A DNA stretch of 64,000 nt from Collinsella sp. AM34-10 (lineage in GTDB: Bacteria; Actinomycetota; Coriobacteriia; Coriobacteriales; Coriobacteriaceae): the NCBI RefSeq assembly GCF_003469185.1, contig NZ_QSIL01000003.1, positions 1 to 64,000 on the forward strand, given 5' to 3'. Below the pieces are notes generated by a model that searched no databases, was not told the DNA's origin, and saw nothing but the letters and a program-made list of their open reading frames with translations. Shown piece after piece: positions 1 through 9,115 of this stretch. Position 1 is the stretch's first letter. Each line of letters starts with the position of its first letter. The translations under genes and the position numbers were made by a program.

Positions 1-46
1 CGGCCCGCGCTGCATGAGCATGCCCTTCTGGCGCGAGGACCTCTAA
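1..46 (+). CDS. arcA: Arginine deiminase, C-terminal end (cut by window edge)
   Basis: Reading from base 2, the last 14 codons before a TAA at 44-46 encode [14 protein letters not shown]. This matches the conserved C-terminus of arginine deiminases, where the Cys of the GPRCMSMP motif is the catalytic nucleophile in known family members. The enzyme converts arginine to citrulline and ammonia, the first step of arginine fermentation. The next gene is the carbamoyltransferase for the following step, and an antiporter follows it, which supports the call. Only the tail is visible, so nothing can be said of the start or regulation. Confidence 0.85.
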   Translation, partial: GPRCMSMPFWREDL

Positions 47-58
47 GTCTTTCCGTTT

Positions 59-105
59 CCGGTGCGGTCCCCCTACAACCGCACCGGTTTCGCCCGTCAA
101 ACGGG
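59..105 (+). other. Two tandem hairpins between arcA and arcB
   Basis: Bases 59-68 (CCGGTGCGGT) pair perfectly with 78-87 (ACCGCACCGG). A second hairpin follows at once, with GCCCGT and ACGGGC around a CAA loop (92-105). Neither has a T-tract, so they look more like mRNA processing or stability structures between cotranscribed genes than terminators. Confidence 0.5.
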
Positions 106-152
106 CAACACTAATTACTTACGTAATTCATTTCTTCGAAAGGAAACGAACC

Positions 153-1148
153 ATGGGTGTTAACCTCTCCGGCCGTAGCTTCCTCAAGCTCCTCGACCTC
201 ACCACCGAGGAGATCGAGTACCTGCTCAAGCTCTCCAAGAACTTCAAGGACATGAAGCGCGCTGGCGTTCCGCACCGCTATCTCGAGGGCAAGAACATCG
301 TTCTGCTCTTCCAGAAGACCTCCACTCGTACCCGCTGCGCCTTCGAGGTCGGCGGCATGGATCTGGGCATGGGTGTCACCTACCTCGATCCGGGTTCGTC
401 GCAGATGGGCAAGAAGGAGTCCATCGAGGACACCGCCCGCGTTCTCGGCCGCATGTATGACGGCATCGAGTTCCGTGGCTTTGCCCAGGACGATGTCGAG
501 GAGCTCGCTGCTAAGTCCGGCGTGCCCGTGTGGAACGGCCTGACCACTGAGTGGCATCCCACCCAGATGCTCGCCGACATCCTGACCGTCCAGGAGAACT
601 TCAACTACGACATCAAGGGCAAGACCCTCGTCTTCATGGGCGACTGCAAGAACAACGTTGCTCGCTCCCTCATGGTTGTCTGCTCCAAGCTTGGCATGAA
701 CTTCGTGGCCTGCGGCCCCGAGGAGTGCATGCCCGCTGACGACGTCATCGAGGCCTGCAAGCCCATCGCCGAGGCCAACGGCTGCACCATCAAGCTGACC
801 ACCGACGTCAAGGACGGCGTCACCGGTGCCGACGTTATCTACACCGACGTGTGGGTCTCCATGGGCGAGCCTGACGAGGTCTGGGCCGAGCGCATCGCTC
901 AGCTCACCCCGTATCGTGTCACCTCCGAGGTCATGGCTATGGCCAACCCGGGTGCCATCTTCCTGCACTGCCTGCCCAGCTTCCACGACACCAACACCAC
1001 GATTGGCGCCGAGAAGTGCGAGCAGTTCGGCATCACCGAGCAGGAGGTCACCGACGAGGTCTTCGAGAGCCCCGCTTCCAAGGTCTTCGACGAGGCCGAG
1101 AACCGCATGCACACCATCAAGGCCGTCATGTACGCCACGCTCAAGTAA
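153..1148 (+). CDS. arcB: Ornithine carbamoyltransferase (catabolic, ArcB type)
   Basis: The 331-residue protein is the usual length for ornithine carbamoyltransferase. It carries the carbamoyl-phosphate binding motif STRTR near residue 55, followed by CAFEVGG, and the HCLP ornithine-site motif (HCLPSFHD) near residue 273. In the arginine deiminase pathway it runs in the phosphorolytic direction, turning citrulline and phosphate into ornithine and carbamoyl phosphate, which a carbamate kinase then uses to make ATP. Placement directly after arcA and before an ArcD-like antiporter is why I call it catabolic; sequence alone does not separate ArcB from ArgF. The start is an ATG with GAAAGGAAA about 10 bases upstream. 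Confidence 0.93.
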   Translation: MGVNLSGRSFLKLLDLTTEEIEYLLKLSKNFKDMKRAGVPHRYLEGKNIVLLFQKTSTRTRCAFEVGGMDLGMGVTYLDPGSSQMGKKESIEDTARVLGRMYDGIEFRGFAQDDVEELAAKSGVPVWNGLTTEWHPTQMLADILTVQENFNYDIKGKTLVFMGDCKNNVARSLMVVCSKLGMNFVACGPEECMPADDVIEACKPIAEANGCTIKLTTDVKDGVTGADVIYTDVWVSMGEPDEVWAERIAQLTPYRVTSEVMAMANPGAIFLHCLPSFHDTNTTIGAEKCEQFGITEQEVTDEVFESPASKVFDEAENRMHTIKAVMYATLK

Positions 1149-1164
1149 GTGCATCTAGCATCTC

Positions 1165-1200
1165 GCTCGGGGTGTATTGTTGAACACCCCGAGCGGCTTT
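1165..1200 (+). terminator. Hairpin after arcB, weak terminator or attenuator
   Basis: A perfect 11-bp stem (1165-1175 with 1184-1194, 8-nt loop) is followed by only GGCTTTAT. The poor T-tract suggests partial termination or mRNA end protection, letting some transcription continue into the antiporter gene. Confidence 0.55.
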
Positions 1201-1294
1201 ATCTGGTAAAAATCTCGATCGAGCGGCAGGCACGGCACGGAAGAGCCGCTTCGGGCGAGATCAGTAAATGATTTATGAAGGGGGGATGAGAACT

Positions 1295-2773
1295 ATGACT
1301 GAGACCGCTAAGAAAAAGCGCGGTATGCCTTCATCGTTCACCATTCTTCTTGCTCTGCTGGCAATTGTTGCAGTGATTACCGTTATCGTCTCCGGCACGT
1401 CCGGCGGCGCGGTTACTGCCGCCCGTCTGAGCGATTTCTGCACCGCCCCGATCAAGGGCTTCGCTGACGCTCTGCCCGTCTGCCTCTTCGTTATGATCCT
1501 CGGCGGCTTCCTCGGTATGATGACCGAGACCGGCGCCCTGGACAACGGCATCGCCGTCCTGGTGCAGAAGCTTAAGGGTAACGAGATCATGCTCATTCCC
1601 GTGCTGATGCTCATCTTCTCCCTCGGTGGTACCACCTATGGTATGTGCGAGGAGACCGTTCCCTTCTACGCCCTGCTTGCCGCTACCATGATGGCCGCTG
1701 GCTTCGACCCGATGGTCGGTGCCGCCACCGTCCTGCTCGGCGCTGGCTGCGGCTGCCTGGGCTCCACGGTTAACCCGTTCGCCGTCGGCGCTGCCGTCGA
1801 CGCTCTGACCGGCGTTGGCATTGAGGTCAACCAGTCCATCATCATCGGCCTCGGTGCCGTCCTGTGGATTGTTACCACTGCCATGTCCATCTTCTTCGTC
1901 ATGAGCTATGCCAAGAAGGTCAAGGCTGACAAGGGTTCCACCATCCTGTCGATGCAGGAGCTCAAGGACGCCGAAGAGGCTCACGGCAAGGCTGCTTCCG
2001 AGGTTCACAATGAGGTCAAGCTCACTGGTCGTCAGAAGGGTGTTCTGATCGCCTTTGCCTTCACCTTCGTCGTCATGATCGTCGGCTTCATTCCGCTGGC
2101 CGACCTCAACGAGGGCGTCGCCAACTTCTTCGACGCTGGCGCTGTCTACGACGCCGACGGTAACGCCGTCGTCCAGGGCTGGTCTGCCCTGATCACCGGC
2201 CTGCCCATTGGTCAGTGGTACTTCGACGAGGCTTCCACCTGGTTCTTCCTCATGGCCGTCCTGATCGGTATCATCGGTGGCCTGTCCGAGAAGCAGATCG
2301 TTAACACCTTCATCACCGGCGCTGCCGACATGATGTCCGTTGTTCTCGTCATCGCCCTCGCCCGTGGTATCTCCGTCCTCATGGCTAACACCGGCCTCGA
2401 CGTCTACGTCCTCGACGCTGCCGCCAATGCTCTGGCTGGCCTGTCCGGCGTGATCTTCGCTCCCATGAGCTTCCTGGTCTACTTCGGCCTGTCCTTCCTG
2501 ATCCCCTCGACCTCTGGTATGGCTACCGTCTCCATGCCTATCATGGGACCGCTGGCTGTTAAGCTCGGCTTCTCGCCCGAGGTCATGGTCATGATCTTCT
2601 CCTCTGCCATCGGCGTTGTGAACCTGTTCACCCCGACCTCCGGCGCCATCATGGGCGGTCTCGCCCTGGCCAAGATCGAGTGGACGACCTGGCTCAAGTT
2701 TGCCCTTAAGCTCATCGTCGCTCTCTCCGTCGTCTGCGCCATCATCCTGACCGTCGCTTGCGTGATGCTCTAA
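1295..2773 (+). CDS. arcD: YfcC/DcuC-superfamily transporter, probable arginine/ornithine antiporter (ArcD role)
   Basis: This is an integral membrane protein of about 492 residues with roughly a dozen hydrophobic segments and Gly-rich motifs (GGTTYGMCEET, CGCLGSTVNPFAVG) typical of the YfcC family within the C4-dicarboxylate carrier superfamily. In many arginine deiminase loci a YfcC-type carrier takes the place of ArcD and exchanges arginine for ornithine; the role here is inferred from the position after arcA-arcB. Upstream in-frame ATGs exist at 1268 and 1286, but the strong AAGGGGGG at 1278-1285 is correctly spaced (9 nt) only for the ATG at 1295, giving MTETAKKKRG. A charged cytoplasmic loop (about residues 205-250) splits the two membrane halves. 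Confidence 0.8.
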   Translation: MTETAKKKRGMPSSFTILLALLAIVAVITVIVSGTSGGAVTAARLSDFCTAPIKGFADALPVCLFVMILGGFLGMMTETGALDNGIAVLVQKLKGNEIMLIPVLMLIFSLGGTTYGMCEETVPFYALLAATMMAAGFDPMVGAATVLLGAGCGCLGSTVNPFAVGAAVDALTGVGIEVNQSIIIGLGAVLWIVTTAMSIFFVMSYAKKVKADKGSTILSMQELKDAEEAHGKAASEVHNEVKLTGRQKGVLIAFAFTFVVMIVGFIPLADLNEGVANFFDAGAVYDADGNAVVQGWSALITGLPIGQWYFDEASTWFFLMAVLIGIIGGLSEKQIVNTFITGAADMMSVVLVIALARGISVLMANTGLDVYVLDAAANALAGLSGVIFAPMSFLVYFGLSFLIPSTSGMATVSMPIMGPLAVKLGFSPEVMVMIFSSAIGVVNLFTPTSGAIMGGLALAKIEWTTWLKFALKLIVALSVVCAIILTVACVML

Positions 2774-2875
2774 GTACCCAACGGGTACCCCACGGAAACC
2801 TTGACGATCCTGTAAAGGATCACCTGGTCATCGTCTGTCCGGTGGGGTCAACCCACCGGTAGACTCCTACCTTTA

Positions 2876-2914
2876 GCCCCCTCCCGTTCCGTGCGCGGGA
2901 GGGGGCGCTTTTTT
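2876..2914 (+). terminator. Rho-independent terminator of the arc operon
   Basis: An 11-bp G+C stem (2876-2886 with 2896-2906) is followed by GC and six T residues (2909-2914), closing the arc operon. Confidence 0.9.
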
Positions 2915-2944
2915 GTTCCGCGGTTTTACCAAACCGCGGAACCG

Positions 2945-3060
2945 GTCGACGCTGCAAACCCGCCAGAGCGGCAATCTGACGTTCAATCGTCGGGCATGGC
3001 CAAAAGGCCTATGCCCTCCTCTTTCACGTCACCTTGCTCGCTCTGACGGGCTTTCGCTGA
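2945..3060 (+). repeat. Structured repeat element, copy A
   Basis: This is a ~117-nt element with three nested stems: outer 2957-2970 with 3039-3052, middle TGACGT (2977-2982) with ACGTCA (3026-3031), and inner GGGCAT-GGCC (2992-3001) with GGCC-ATGCCC (3006-3016, one bulge). A second copy lies at 57763-57880. The two copies differ by paired substitutions in all three stems, so the fold is conserved, not just the sequence. It may be a small mobile hairpin element or a structured RNA. Confidence 0.75.
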
Positions 3061-3178
3061 CTTATGCTCCACCTGCGACGTTCCCCTTGTTGGTGCAGGG
3101 GGAAGCTTGCTCGCTCTGGTGCCCGTTCGCTGGCTTCAGCTCTGCCTGCGACGTTTTCATTGTTGGTGCTGAGTGACT
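3033..3178 (+). repeat. Two imperfect 73-bp tandem units derived from the right end of repeat copy A
   Basis: CTTGCTCGCTCT recurs at 3033 and 3106, followed in both units by TTCGCTG, then CTGCGACGTT and TTGTTGGTGC at the same offsets. The first unit begins inside the right arm of the structured repeat, so the array looks like a partial tandem duplication of that element's end. Confidence 0.65.
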
Positions 3179-3327
3179 TGTTCCCCGTTCCAAACGAGCT
3201 GCCCCGGGTCCCCGGTGGTTGTGGTGAGCGTGTTTGGTTGGTGCCTGTTGATGGTCTGGGTATCGGGGAGGGCGGGCTCCGTTATAATCGCCTAGGACAT
3301 TAAATGGAAACGGGACGGGAGCCACAC

Positions 3328-4809
3328 ATGCGCCAGGGTTTCGACAATGCGAAGTACATCGAGCTGCAGGCTGCTCACATTAAGGAGCGCATCTCGCAGT
3401 TTGGTGGCAAGCTCTATTTGGAGTTTGGCGGCAAGCTGTTTGACGACTATCATGCGAGTCGCGTGCTGCCGGGTTTTGAGCCGGACAGCAAGTTCCGCAT
3501 GCTCAAGAGCATTGCCGACGACGTCGAGGTCATCATCGCAATCAATGCAAACCATATCGAGAAGAACAAGGCCCGTGGCGACCTGGGCATTACCTATGAC
3601 GAGGACGTCTTGCGCCTGGTCGACCTGTTCCGCGGCAACGGTTTTGCTGTCGCGGCCGTGGTTATCACGCAGTATGCCGGTCAGCCCGCTGCCGACGTCT
3701 TCCGCAATCGTCTGAATGCACTCGGCATTCCCGCCAAGCTGCACTATCCCATTGAGGGCTATCCGCACGACGTCGATCTGATCGTTTCTGACGAAGGCTA
3801 CGGCAAGAACGAGTTCGTCGAGACCACGCGTCCGCTCGTTGTCGTGACGGCGCCCGGCCCTGGCTCGGGCAAGCTCGCCACCTGCCTCTCACAGCTGTAT
3901 CACGAGCATAAGCACGGCACCGCCGCCGGTTATGCCAAGTTTGAGACCTTCCCGGTCTGGAATCTTCCCCTGACGCATCCGGTCAATATTGCCTACGAGG
4001 CCGCCACGGCGGACCTCGACGATGCCAACATCATCGATTCCTTTCACCTTGAGGCCTACAACAAGACCACGGTCAACTACAACCGCGACGTCGAGGCCTT
4101 CCCGGTGGTCCGTGCCCTGATGGAAAAGATCCTAGGCAAGAGCCCCTACCAGAGTCCCACGGACATGGGCGTCAATATGGTCGGCTTTGCCATCACCGAT
4201 GACGATGCCTGCCGCGACGCTTCCAAGATGGAGATCGTCCGCCGCTACTTTACCGCGGTCGAAAATGTGCGCCGTACCGGCGTGGGCGATGAGCAAGTCG
4301 ACCGTCTCAAGATTATTATGAAGAAGGCCGGCATCGATAAGAACTACTCACCGGCGCGCTCGGCGGCCTTAACCAGGGAGCAACTGACGGGTGGTCCCGT
4401 GGGCGCCATGGTCATGCCGGACGGTTCCGTGGTGACCGGTAAGACCTCCACGCGCCTGGGCGCCGCAAGTTCGCTCATTATGAACGCTCTCAAGCATGTT
4501 TCGGGCGTCGACCTTGAGCTTGAAGTCATCAGCGACGAGGCGATCGAGCCCATCAGCAAGCTCAAGACGCATTTCCTGGGCAGCAAAAACCCGCGCCTTC
4601 ACACCGACGAGACGCTTATGGCGCTGTCGATCACCTCGGCTACGAGCGAGACGGCCGCTCGTGTCCTTTCGGGCCTGGAGCAGCTGCGCGGTTGCGATGC
4701 CTTCTTTAGCGTGATTATCTCGCCGACGGACGAGACGGTGTTGCGTAAACTGGGCATCAACGTGTGCTGCGAGCCCAAGTTTGAGCGTCGTGGTTTCTTC
4801 CATCGCTAA
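3328..4809 (+). CDS. DUF1846 (UPF0371) family protein
   Basis: The protein is about 493 residues, the full length of the DUF1846/UPF0371 family, with the family-like N-terminus MRQGFDNAKYIELQ and the internal stretch ELQAAHIKERISQFGGKLYLE cut here to its first residues. The central part contains a Gly-rich phosphate-loop-like stretch (TAPGPGSGKLATCLSQ, near residue 180), suggesting nucleotide or phosphate binding. The biochemical function of the family is not established to my knowledge. The chosen ATG has GGGACGGGAG eight bases upstream; an in-frame ATG at 3304 lacks a binding site. It is a single-gene unit with a TATAAT box upstream and a terminator directly after. Confidence 0.85.
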   Translation: MRQGFDNAKYIELQAAHIKERISQFGGKLYLEFGGKLFDDYHASRVLPGFEPDSKFRMLKSIADDVEVIIAINANHIEKNKARGDLGITYDEDVLRLVDLFRGNGFAVAAVVITQYAGQPAADVFRNRLNALGIPAKLHYPIEGYPHDVDLIVSDEGYGKNEFVETTRPLVVVTAPGPGSGKLATCLSQLYHEHKHGTAAGYAKFETFPVWNLPLTHPVNIAYEAATADLDDANIIDSFHLEAYNKTTVNYNRDVEAFPVVRALMEKILGKSPYQSPTDMGVNMVGFAITDDDACRDASKMEIVRRYFTAVENVRRTGVGDEQVDRLKIIMKKAGIDKNYSPARSAALTREQLTGGPVGAMVMPDGSVVTGKTSTRLGAASSLIMNALKHVSGVDLELEVISDEAIEPISKLKTHFLGSKNPRLHTDETLMALSITSATSETAARVLSGLEQLRGCDAFFSVIISPTDETVLRKLGINVCCEPKFERRGFFHR

Positions 4810-4843
4810 GTTTGAAGTACCGCGGTAATTGCATCGCCTTTTG

Positions 4844-4876
4844 GCCGTATCGGGTTAGCGCCCGGTACGGCTTTTT
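4844..4876 (+). terminator. Rho-independent terminator after the DUF1846 gene
   Basis: GCCGTATCGGG (4844-4854) pairs with CCCGGTACGGC (4861-4871), followed by T5. Confidence 0.88.
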
Positions 4877-5065
4877 GATCAATAAAGCGTCTATTTCGGC
4901 GAAAAATAGCCGTTTACCTGCCTAAAAACAATTTGGGCGGTATACAATAATCGTAACTGTTTCATCCTTAGCGGGATGCCGCATGATGGATATTACCTGC
5001 CATCGTGAGGTGTGTCGGTCGTGCACGGCGCGCTGGATGCTCGTGCTCGGTTAGAGGAGGCTGCC

Positions 5066-5401
5066 ATGGCGGGCAAGGGTCGTGCGAGTGTCAACGATAT
5101 GAAGCGTGTCGAAGTGCTGGTGTTGATGGAGATTGCCCAGCAATCCGAAAGTGGCGGGACATATGGCTTCTCGCGCAAAACGCTTGCGGAGCACGTTGGG
5201 GTGTCTCCGTATCGAGCCCGCGCCGCAATTGAGCGCTTGGATTCTGACGGTTTGATCGAGGTCGTTTCGCGTTATAGCGAGGATGGCGGCCAGCTTGCAA
5301 ATGGTATTTGCCTTACCGAGCGTGGCGGGTGGTATCTGAAAGGCATCCGCGCGGGTATGCTCGTTCGGGATATGCTCAGGGACGAGCTTGCCGATCGGTA
5401 G
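5066..5401 (+). CDS. Small winged-helix DNA-binding protein
   Basis: A 111-residue protein that I cannot assign to a named regulator. Residues about 12-75 read as a winged helix-turn-helix: VEVLVLMEIAQQSE, then TLAEHVGVSPYRARAAIERLDSDG as two helices and a turn, then LIEVVSRY as the wing. This is the layout of MarR- or Rrf2-like transcription factors. No ligand domain follows. The ATG at 5066 has GAGGAGG six bases upstream, which beats a GTG at 5012. It has its own terminator and a possible TACAAT -10 box at 4943, so it is probably monocistronic. Its target cannot be read from this sequence; pyrG lies next downstream. Confidence 0.7.
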   Translation: MAGKGRASVNDMKRVEVLVLMEIAQQSESGGTYGFSRKTLAEHVGVSPYRARAAIERLDSDGLIEVVSRYSEDGGQLANGICLTERGGWYLKGIRAGMLVRDMLRDELADR

Positions 5402-5425
5402 CGATCTGCCGCCTAAGTTGTTGCT

Positions 5426-5457
5426 ACGCCGCTCGGGTCCCGGGCGGCGTTTTGTTT
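5426..5457 (+). terminator. Rho-independent terminator
   Basis: ACGCCGCTCGG (5426-5436) pairs with CCGGGCGGCGT (5440-5450) with one wobble, followed by TTTGTTT. Confidence 0.8.
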
Positions 5458-5572
5458 CGAGATGGAGAAATGCAAGCACTTTGGTGAAAAATGGCGAACT
5501 GCTTCTTTCTCGAGTATTACAATGAAGACCCGTAAGATGTGTATGGACAACTTCTACGGGAAGCGCAGGTAA

Positions 5573-7240
<1,668 letters not shown>

Positions 7241-7242
7241 GG

Positions 7243-8184
7243 TTGCCGGCGAACCGGGAACATATCGGAGAAGCTCCTTCGCCGCTCGCTGTGGCGGCGG
7301 GGGAGTTTCTTGATTACCTTGCAGTCGAGCGGGGCTTGGCGCGTAACACGATTGCCGCCTATCGCCGAGACCTGACGACCTACTGTGCCTATCTGGAGCG
7401 GACGGGCATTGCGTCCTTTGAGGACGTGAGTCGGCGGGTCATTGAGGACTTTATCGCCGATCGGCGCGATGGGGGCTATTCCGATGCCTCGGTGGAGCGC
7501 GCGCTCGCTGCCGTCAAAGGCCTGCATGCCTTTTTGGTGCGCGATGGGGCCGTGACCCAAAATCCTACGGCGGCGTTGCGTTTGCCAAAAAAGGCCGAGC
7601 GCCTGCCGGAGTGCCTTTCGGTGGAGGATGTTTCGGCATTGCTCGACCAGGATTTTCCGGATGGTGAGATGGGTCTGCGCGATCGCGCTATCTTGGAAGT
7701 GCTGTATGGGTGCGGCCTGCGCGTGAGCGAGCTGGTGGGGCTCGATGTGAGTGATATCCATGCCGATGACGGCTTTGTGCTGGTTCGCGGCAAGGGCTCC
7801 AAGGAGCGTCTGGTCCCTTTGGTGGGAAGCGCGGCGCGTGCCCTGACGCACTATATATGTGATGGGCGCCGACTTCTGGCGGCTCATGCTCGTGGGACAG
7901 AGACGCCGGCGGTCTTTTTAAACAAGAACGGCGGGCGTCTGTCGCGTCAGGGTGTTCACGTCATATGCGAGCGCTACGGACGCCAGGTGGGGTTGGTGGG
8001 ACTCCATCCGCACACGTTGCGCCATTCCTTTGCCACCCATATGCTCGCGGGCGGCGCGGACCTTCGCGTGCTGCAGGAGATCTTGGGACACGCCGATATA
8101 TCGACGACGCAGGTCTACACGCATGTCGATCGTACGCAGCTGACTGAGGTTTACCTGGCGGCCCACCCGCTGGCACATCGCTAA
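7243..8184 (+). CDS. xerD: Tyrosine recombinase XerD (chromosome dimer resolution)
   Basis: This 313-residue protein has the SAM-like N-terminal core-binding domain (EFLDYLAVERGLARNTIAAY) and the full catalytic set of a tyrosine recombinase: Arg in CGLRVSELV, Lys in GKGSKER, His-x-x-Arg in HTLRHSFATHML, His in LGHADI and the nucleophile Tyr in STTQVYTHV. XerC/XerD act at dif during division to resolve chromosome dimers. The lack of any integrase-type extension and the housekeeping neighbourhood argue against a phage integrase. The start is uncertain: TTG at 7243 has AAGG directly abutting it, and GTG at 7291 is an alternative. XerC versus XerD cannot be separated with certainty by eye. Confidence 0.85.
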   Translation: MPANREHIGEAPSPLAVAAGEFLDYLAVERGLARNTIAAYRRDLTTYCAYLERTGIASFEDVSRRVIEDFIADRRDGGYSDASVERALAAVKGLHAFLVRDGAVTQNPTAALRLPKKAERLPECLSVEDVSALLDQDFPDGEMGLRDRAILEVLYGCGLRVSELVGLDVSDIHADDGFVLVRGKGSKERLVPLVGSAARALTHYICDGRRLLAAHARGTETPAVFLNKNGGRLSRQGVHVICERYGRQVGLVGLHPHTLRHSFATHMLAGGADLRVLQEILGHADISTTQVYTHVDRTQLTEVYLAAHPLAHR

Positions 8185-8217
8185 TACGCTGCTGAGCTGC
8201 GATTACATGCTATCCGA

Positions 8218-8279
8218 GGACGGACCCCCGATTGCTGGAACGTGCTGTTGCGCACGTTTTGGCAATCGGGGGTCCGTCC
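8218..8279. repeat. 62-nt near-perfect palindrome after xerD
   Basis: Eighteen-base arms 8218-8235 and 8262-8279 are perfect inverted copies. Inside, AACGTGC and GCACGTT form a second stem. It is followed by CATTTTG, so it could act as a weak terminator, but the length suggests a REP-like intergenic palindrome. Confidence 0.7.
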
Positions 8280-8407
8280 CATTTTGCGCCACCGGCCAAT
8301 GGCGCGGCGGGGTGCACATGCCGCGCGTGGGAGAGTTTGGGGGCGATGTGAACGGGATGTAAAGGGACGTAAAAATCGCCTCAAGGTCAACTTGAAGGTT
8401 GAGGTTG

Positions 8408-8441
8408 AAAGGCGGGGTGCTACAGGTGGCATCCCGCCTTT
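8408..8441 (+). terminator. Terminator-like hairpin upstream of mraZ
   Basis: AAAGGCGGGGTGC (8408-8420) pairs with GCATCCCGCCTTT (8429-8441) with one G-T wobble. No long T-run follows beyond the stem, so termination may be weak. Confidence 0.5.
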
Positions 8442-8506
8442 GCGTTAAACACAACATATTGTGTTTTCGAACATATGCTCGGGGGTGGCGCCCAATAGTT
8501 AGGGGG

Positions 8507-8583
8507 TGGAGTGGTGGGGTAGGGTGGGGGAAGGGGTGGGGAAAGGTGTTGAAAAATGGGGCAGTTCCCCATATTATTAATGA
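8507..8583 (+). promoter_or_regulatory. mraZ promoter with G-rich MraZ-box-like repeats
   Basis: TTGAAA at 8549-8554 and TATTAT at 8572-8577 are separated by exactly 17 bases, a near-consensus housekeeping promoter. Just upstream, TGGGG occurs at 8515, 8525 and 8537. MraZ is known to bind tandem TGGGN repeats upstream of its own operon, so this is a plausible autoregulatory site. The spacer itself contains the inverted repeat ATGGGG-CAGTT-CCCCAT. Confidence 0.65.
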
Positions 8584-8645
8584 CGTCGACAGGCGGGGTG
8601 GTTCCCCGCGTACGTGCCATCTGAGTAACCGAGGGGAGGGCGCAC

Positions 8646-9080
8646 ATGGGAATGACTGGTGCATACGAGCGCAATCTCGATGCAAAAGGTCGTCTGTCCC
8701 TGCCTGCACCCCTTCGCGAGGAACTTGGAGAGCACGTTCGCGTGTTCAAAGCCCTGGATGTCGATGCTCTGTACGTGTTCTCTGCCGAGGCCTTCGATAA
8801 GTGGGTCGAAGGACTCTTCGCGGGTCGTGAGGGCCACGAGGGTTTTAACCCGCGTGACATCAACGACCAGAAGCTCATGAGGGCGATCAACAAGCGCACC
8901 ACGTCGATGGATGTGGACAGCGCCGGTCGTATCGGTCTTTCTGAGTCTCTCCGCAAGCAGGCGAACCTTGACCGCGAGGTCACGGTTGTGGGCAACTACG
9001 ACCACCTTGAGGTTTGGGACCGCGCCGCGGCCGATGAGGACGATGACGACGAGGCTCTGCTTGACCTCTTCTTCTCGTAA
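8646..9080 (+). CDS. mraZ: Transcriptional regulator MraZ
   Basis: The 144-residue protein is full length for MraZ and holds two SpoVT-AbrB-like swapped-hairpin units: GAYERNLDAKGRLSLPAPLRE near the N-terminus (given here in part: LDAKGRLSLPAPLR) and TTSMDVDSAGRIGLSESLR in the second half. MraZ forms ring-shaped oligomers that bind DNA upstream of the dcw cluster and adjust its expression; it is conserved as the first gene of this cluster, as here. The ATG at 8646 follows GAGGGGAGGGCGCAC. The C-terminus is strongly acidic (ADEDDDDEALLDLFFS). A promoter and candidate MraZ boxes lie immediately upstream. Confidence 0.93.
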   Translation: MGMTGAYERNLDAKGRLSLPAPLREELGEHVRVFKALDVDALYVFSAEAFDKWVEGLFAGREGHEGFNPRDINDQKLMRAINKRTTSMDVDSAGRIGLSESLRKQANLDREVTVVGNYDHLEVWDRAAADEDDDDEALLDLFFS

Positions 9081-9115
9081 GGGCAAGGCACAAGTAACGG
9101 ATGGAGCGTGGGATC

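Larger units (their letters stand above)
2774..3327. other. 554-nt intergenic region: terminator, palindrome, structured repeat and degenerate tandem repeat
   Basis: No credible gene lies here. In order it holds a hairpin at about 2840-2860 (CCGGTGGG/CCCACCGG), the arcD terminator, a 12-bp perfect palindrome (2915-2926 with 2931-2942), a structured repeat element (2945-3060), two 73-bp imperfect tandem units (3033-3178), and a TATAAT box at 3283-3288 that probably drives the next gene. Confidence 0.7.
8185..8645. other. 461-nt region upstream of the division cluster
   Basis: No gene is supported. It contains a long palindrome (8218-8279), a CAAGGTCAACTTGAAGGTTG stretch around 8383-8402, a hairpin resembling a terminator (8408-8441), a very G-rich tract with TGGGG repeats (8501-8545), and a good promoter just before mraZ. 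Confidence 0.7.

Noticed and set aside
2913..3303. Short frames in the arcD-DUF1846 gap on both strands
   Set aside because: They coincide with the terminator, palindrome and tandem repeats; no binding sites and no family.
7243..8184. Phage or integron integrase
   Set aside because: The recombinase has XerC/D length, no adjacent att-like repeats or phage genes, and a housekeeping context after pyrG.
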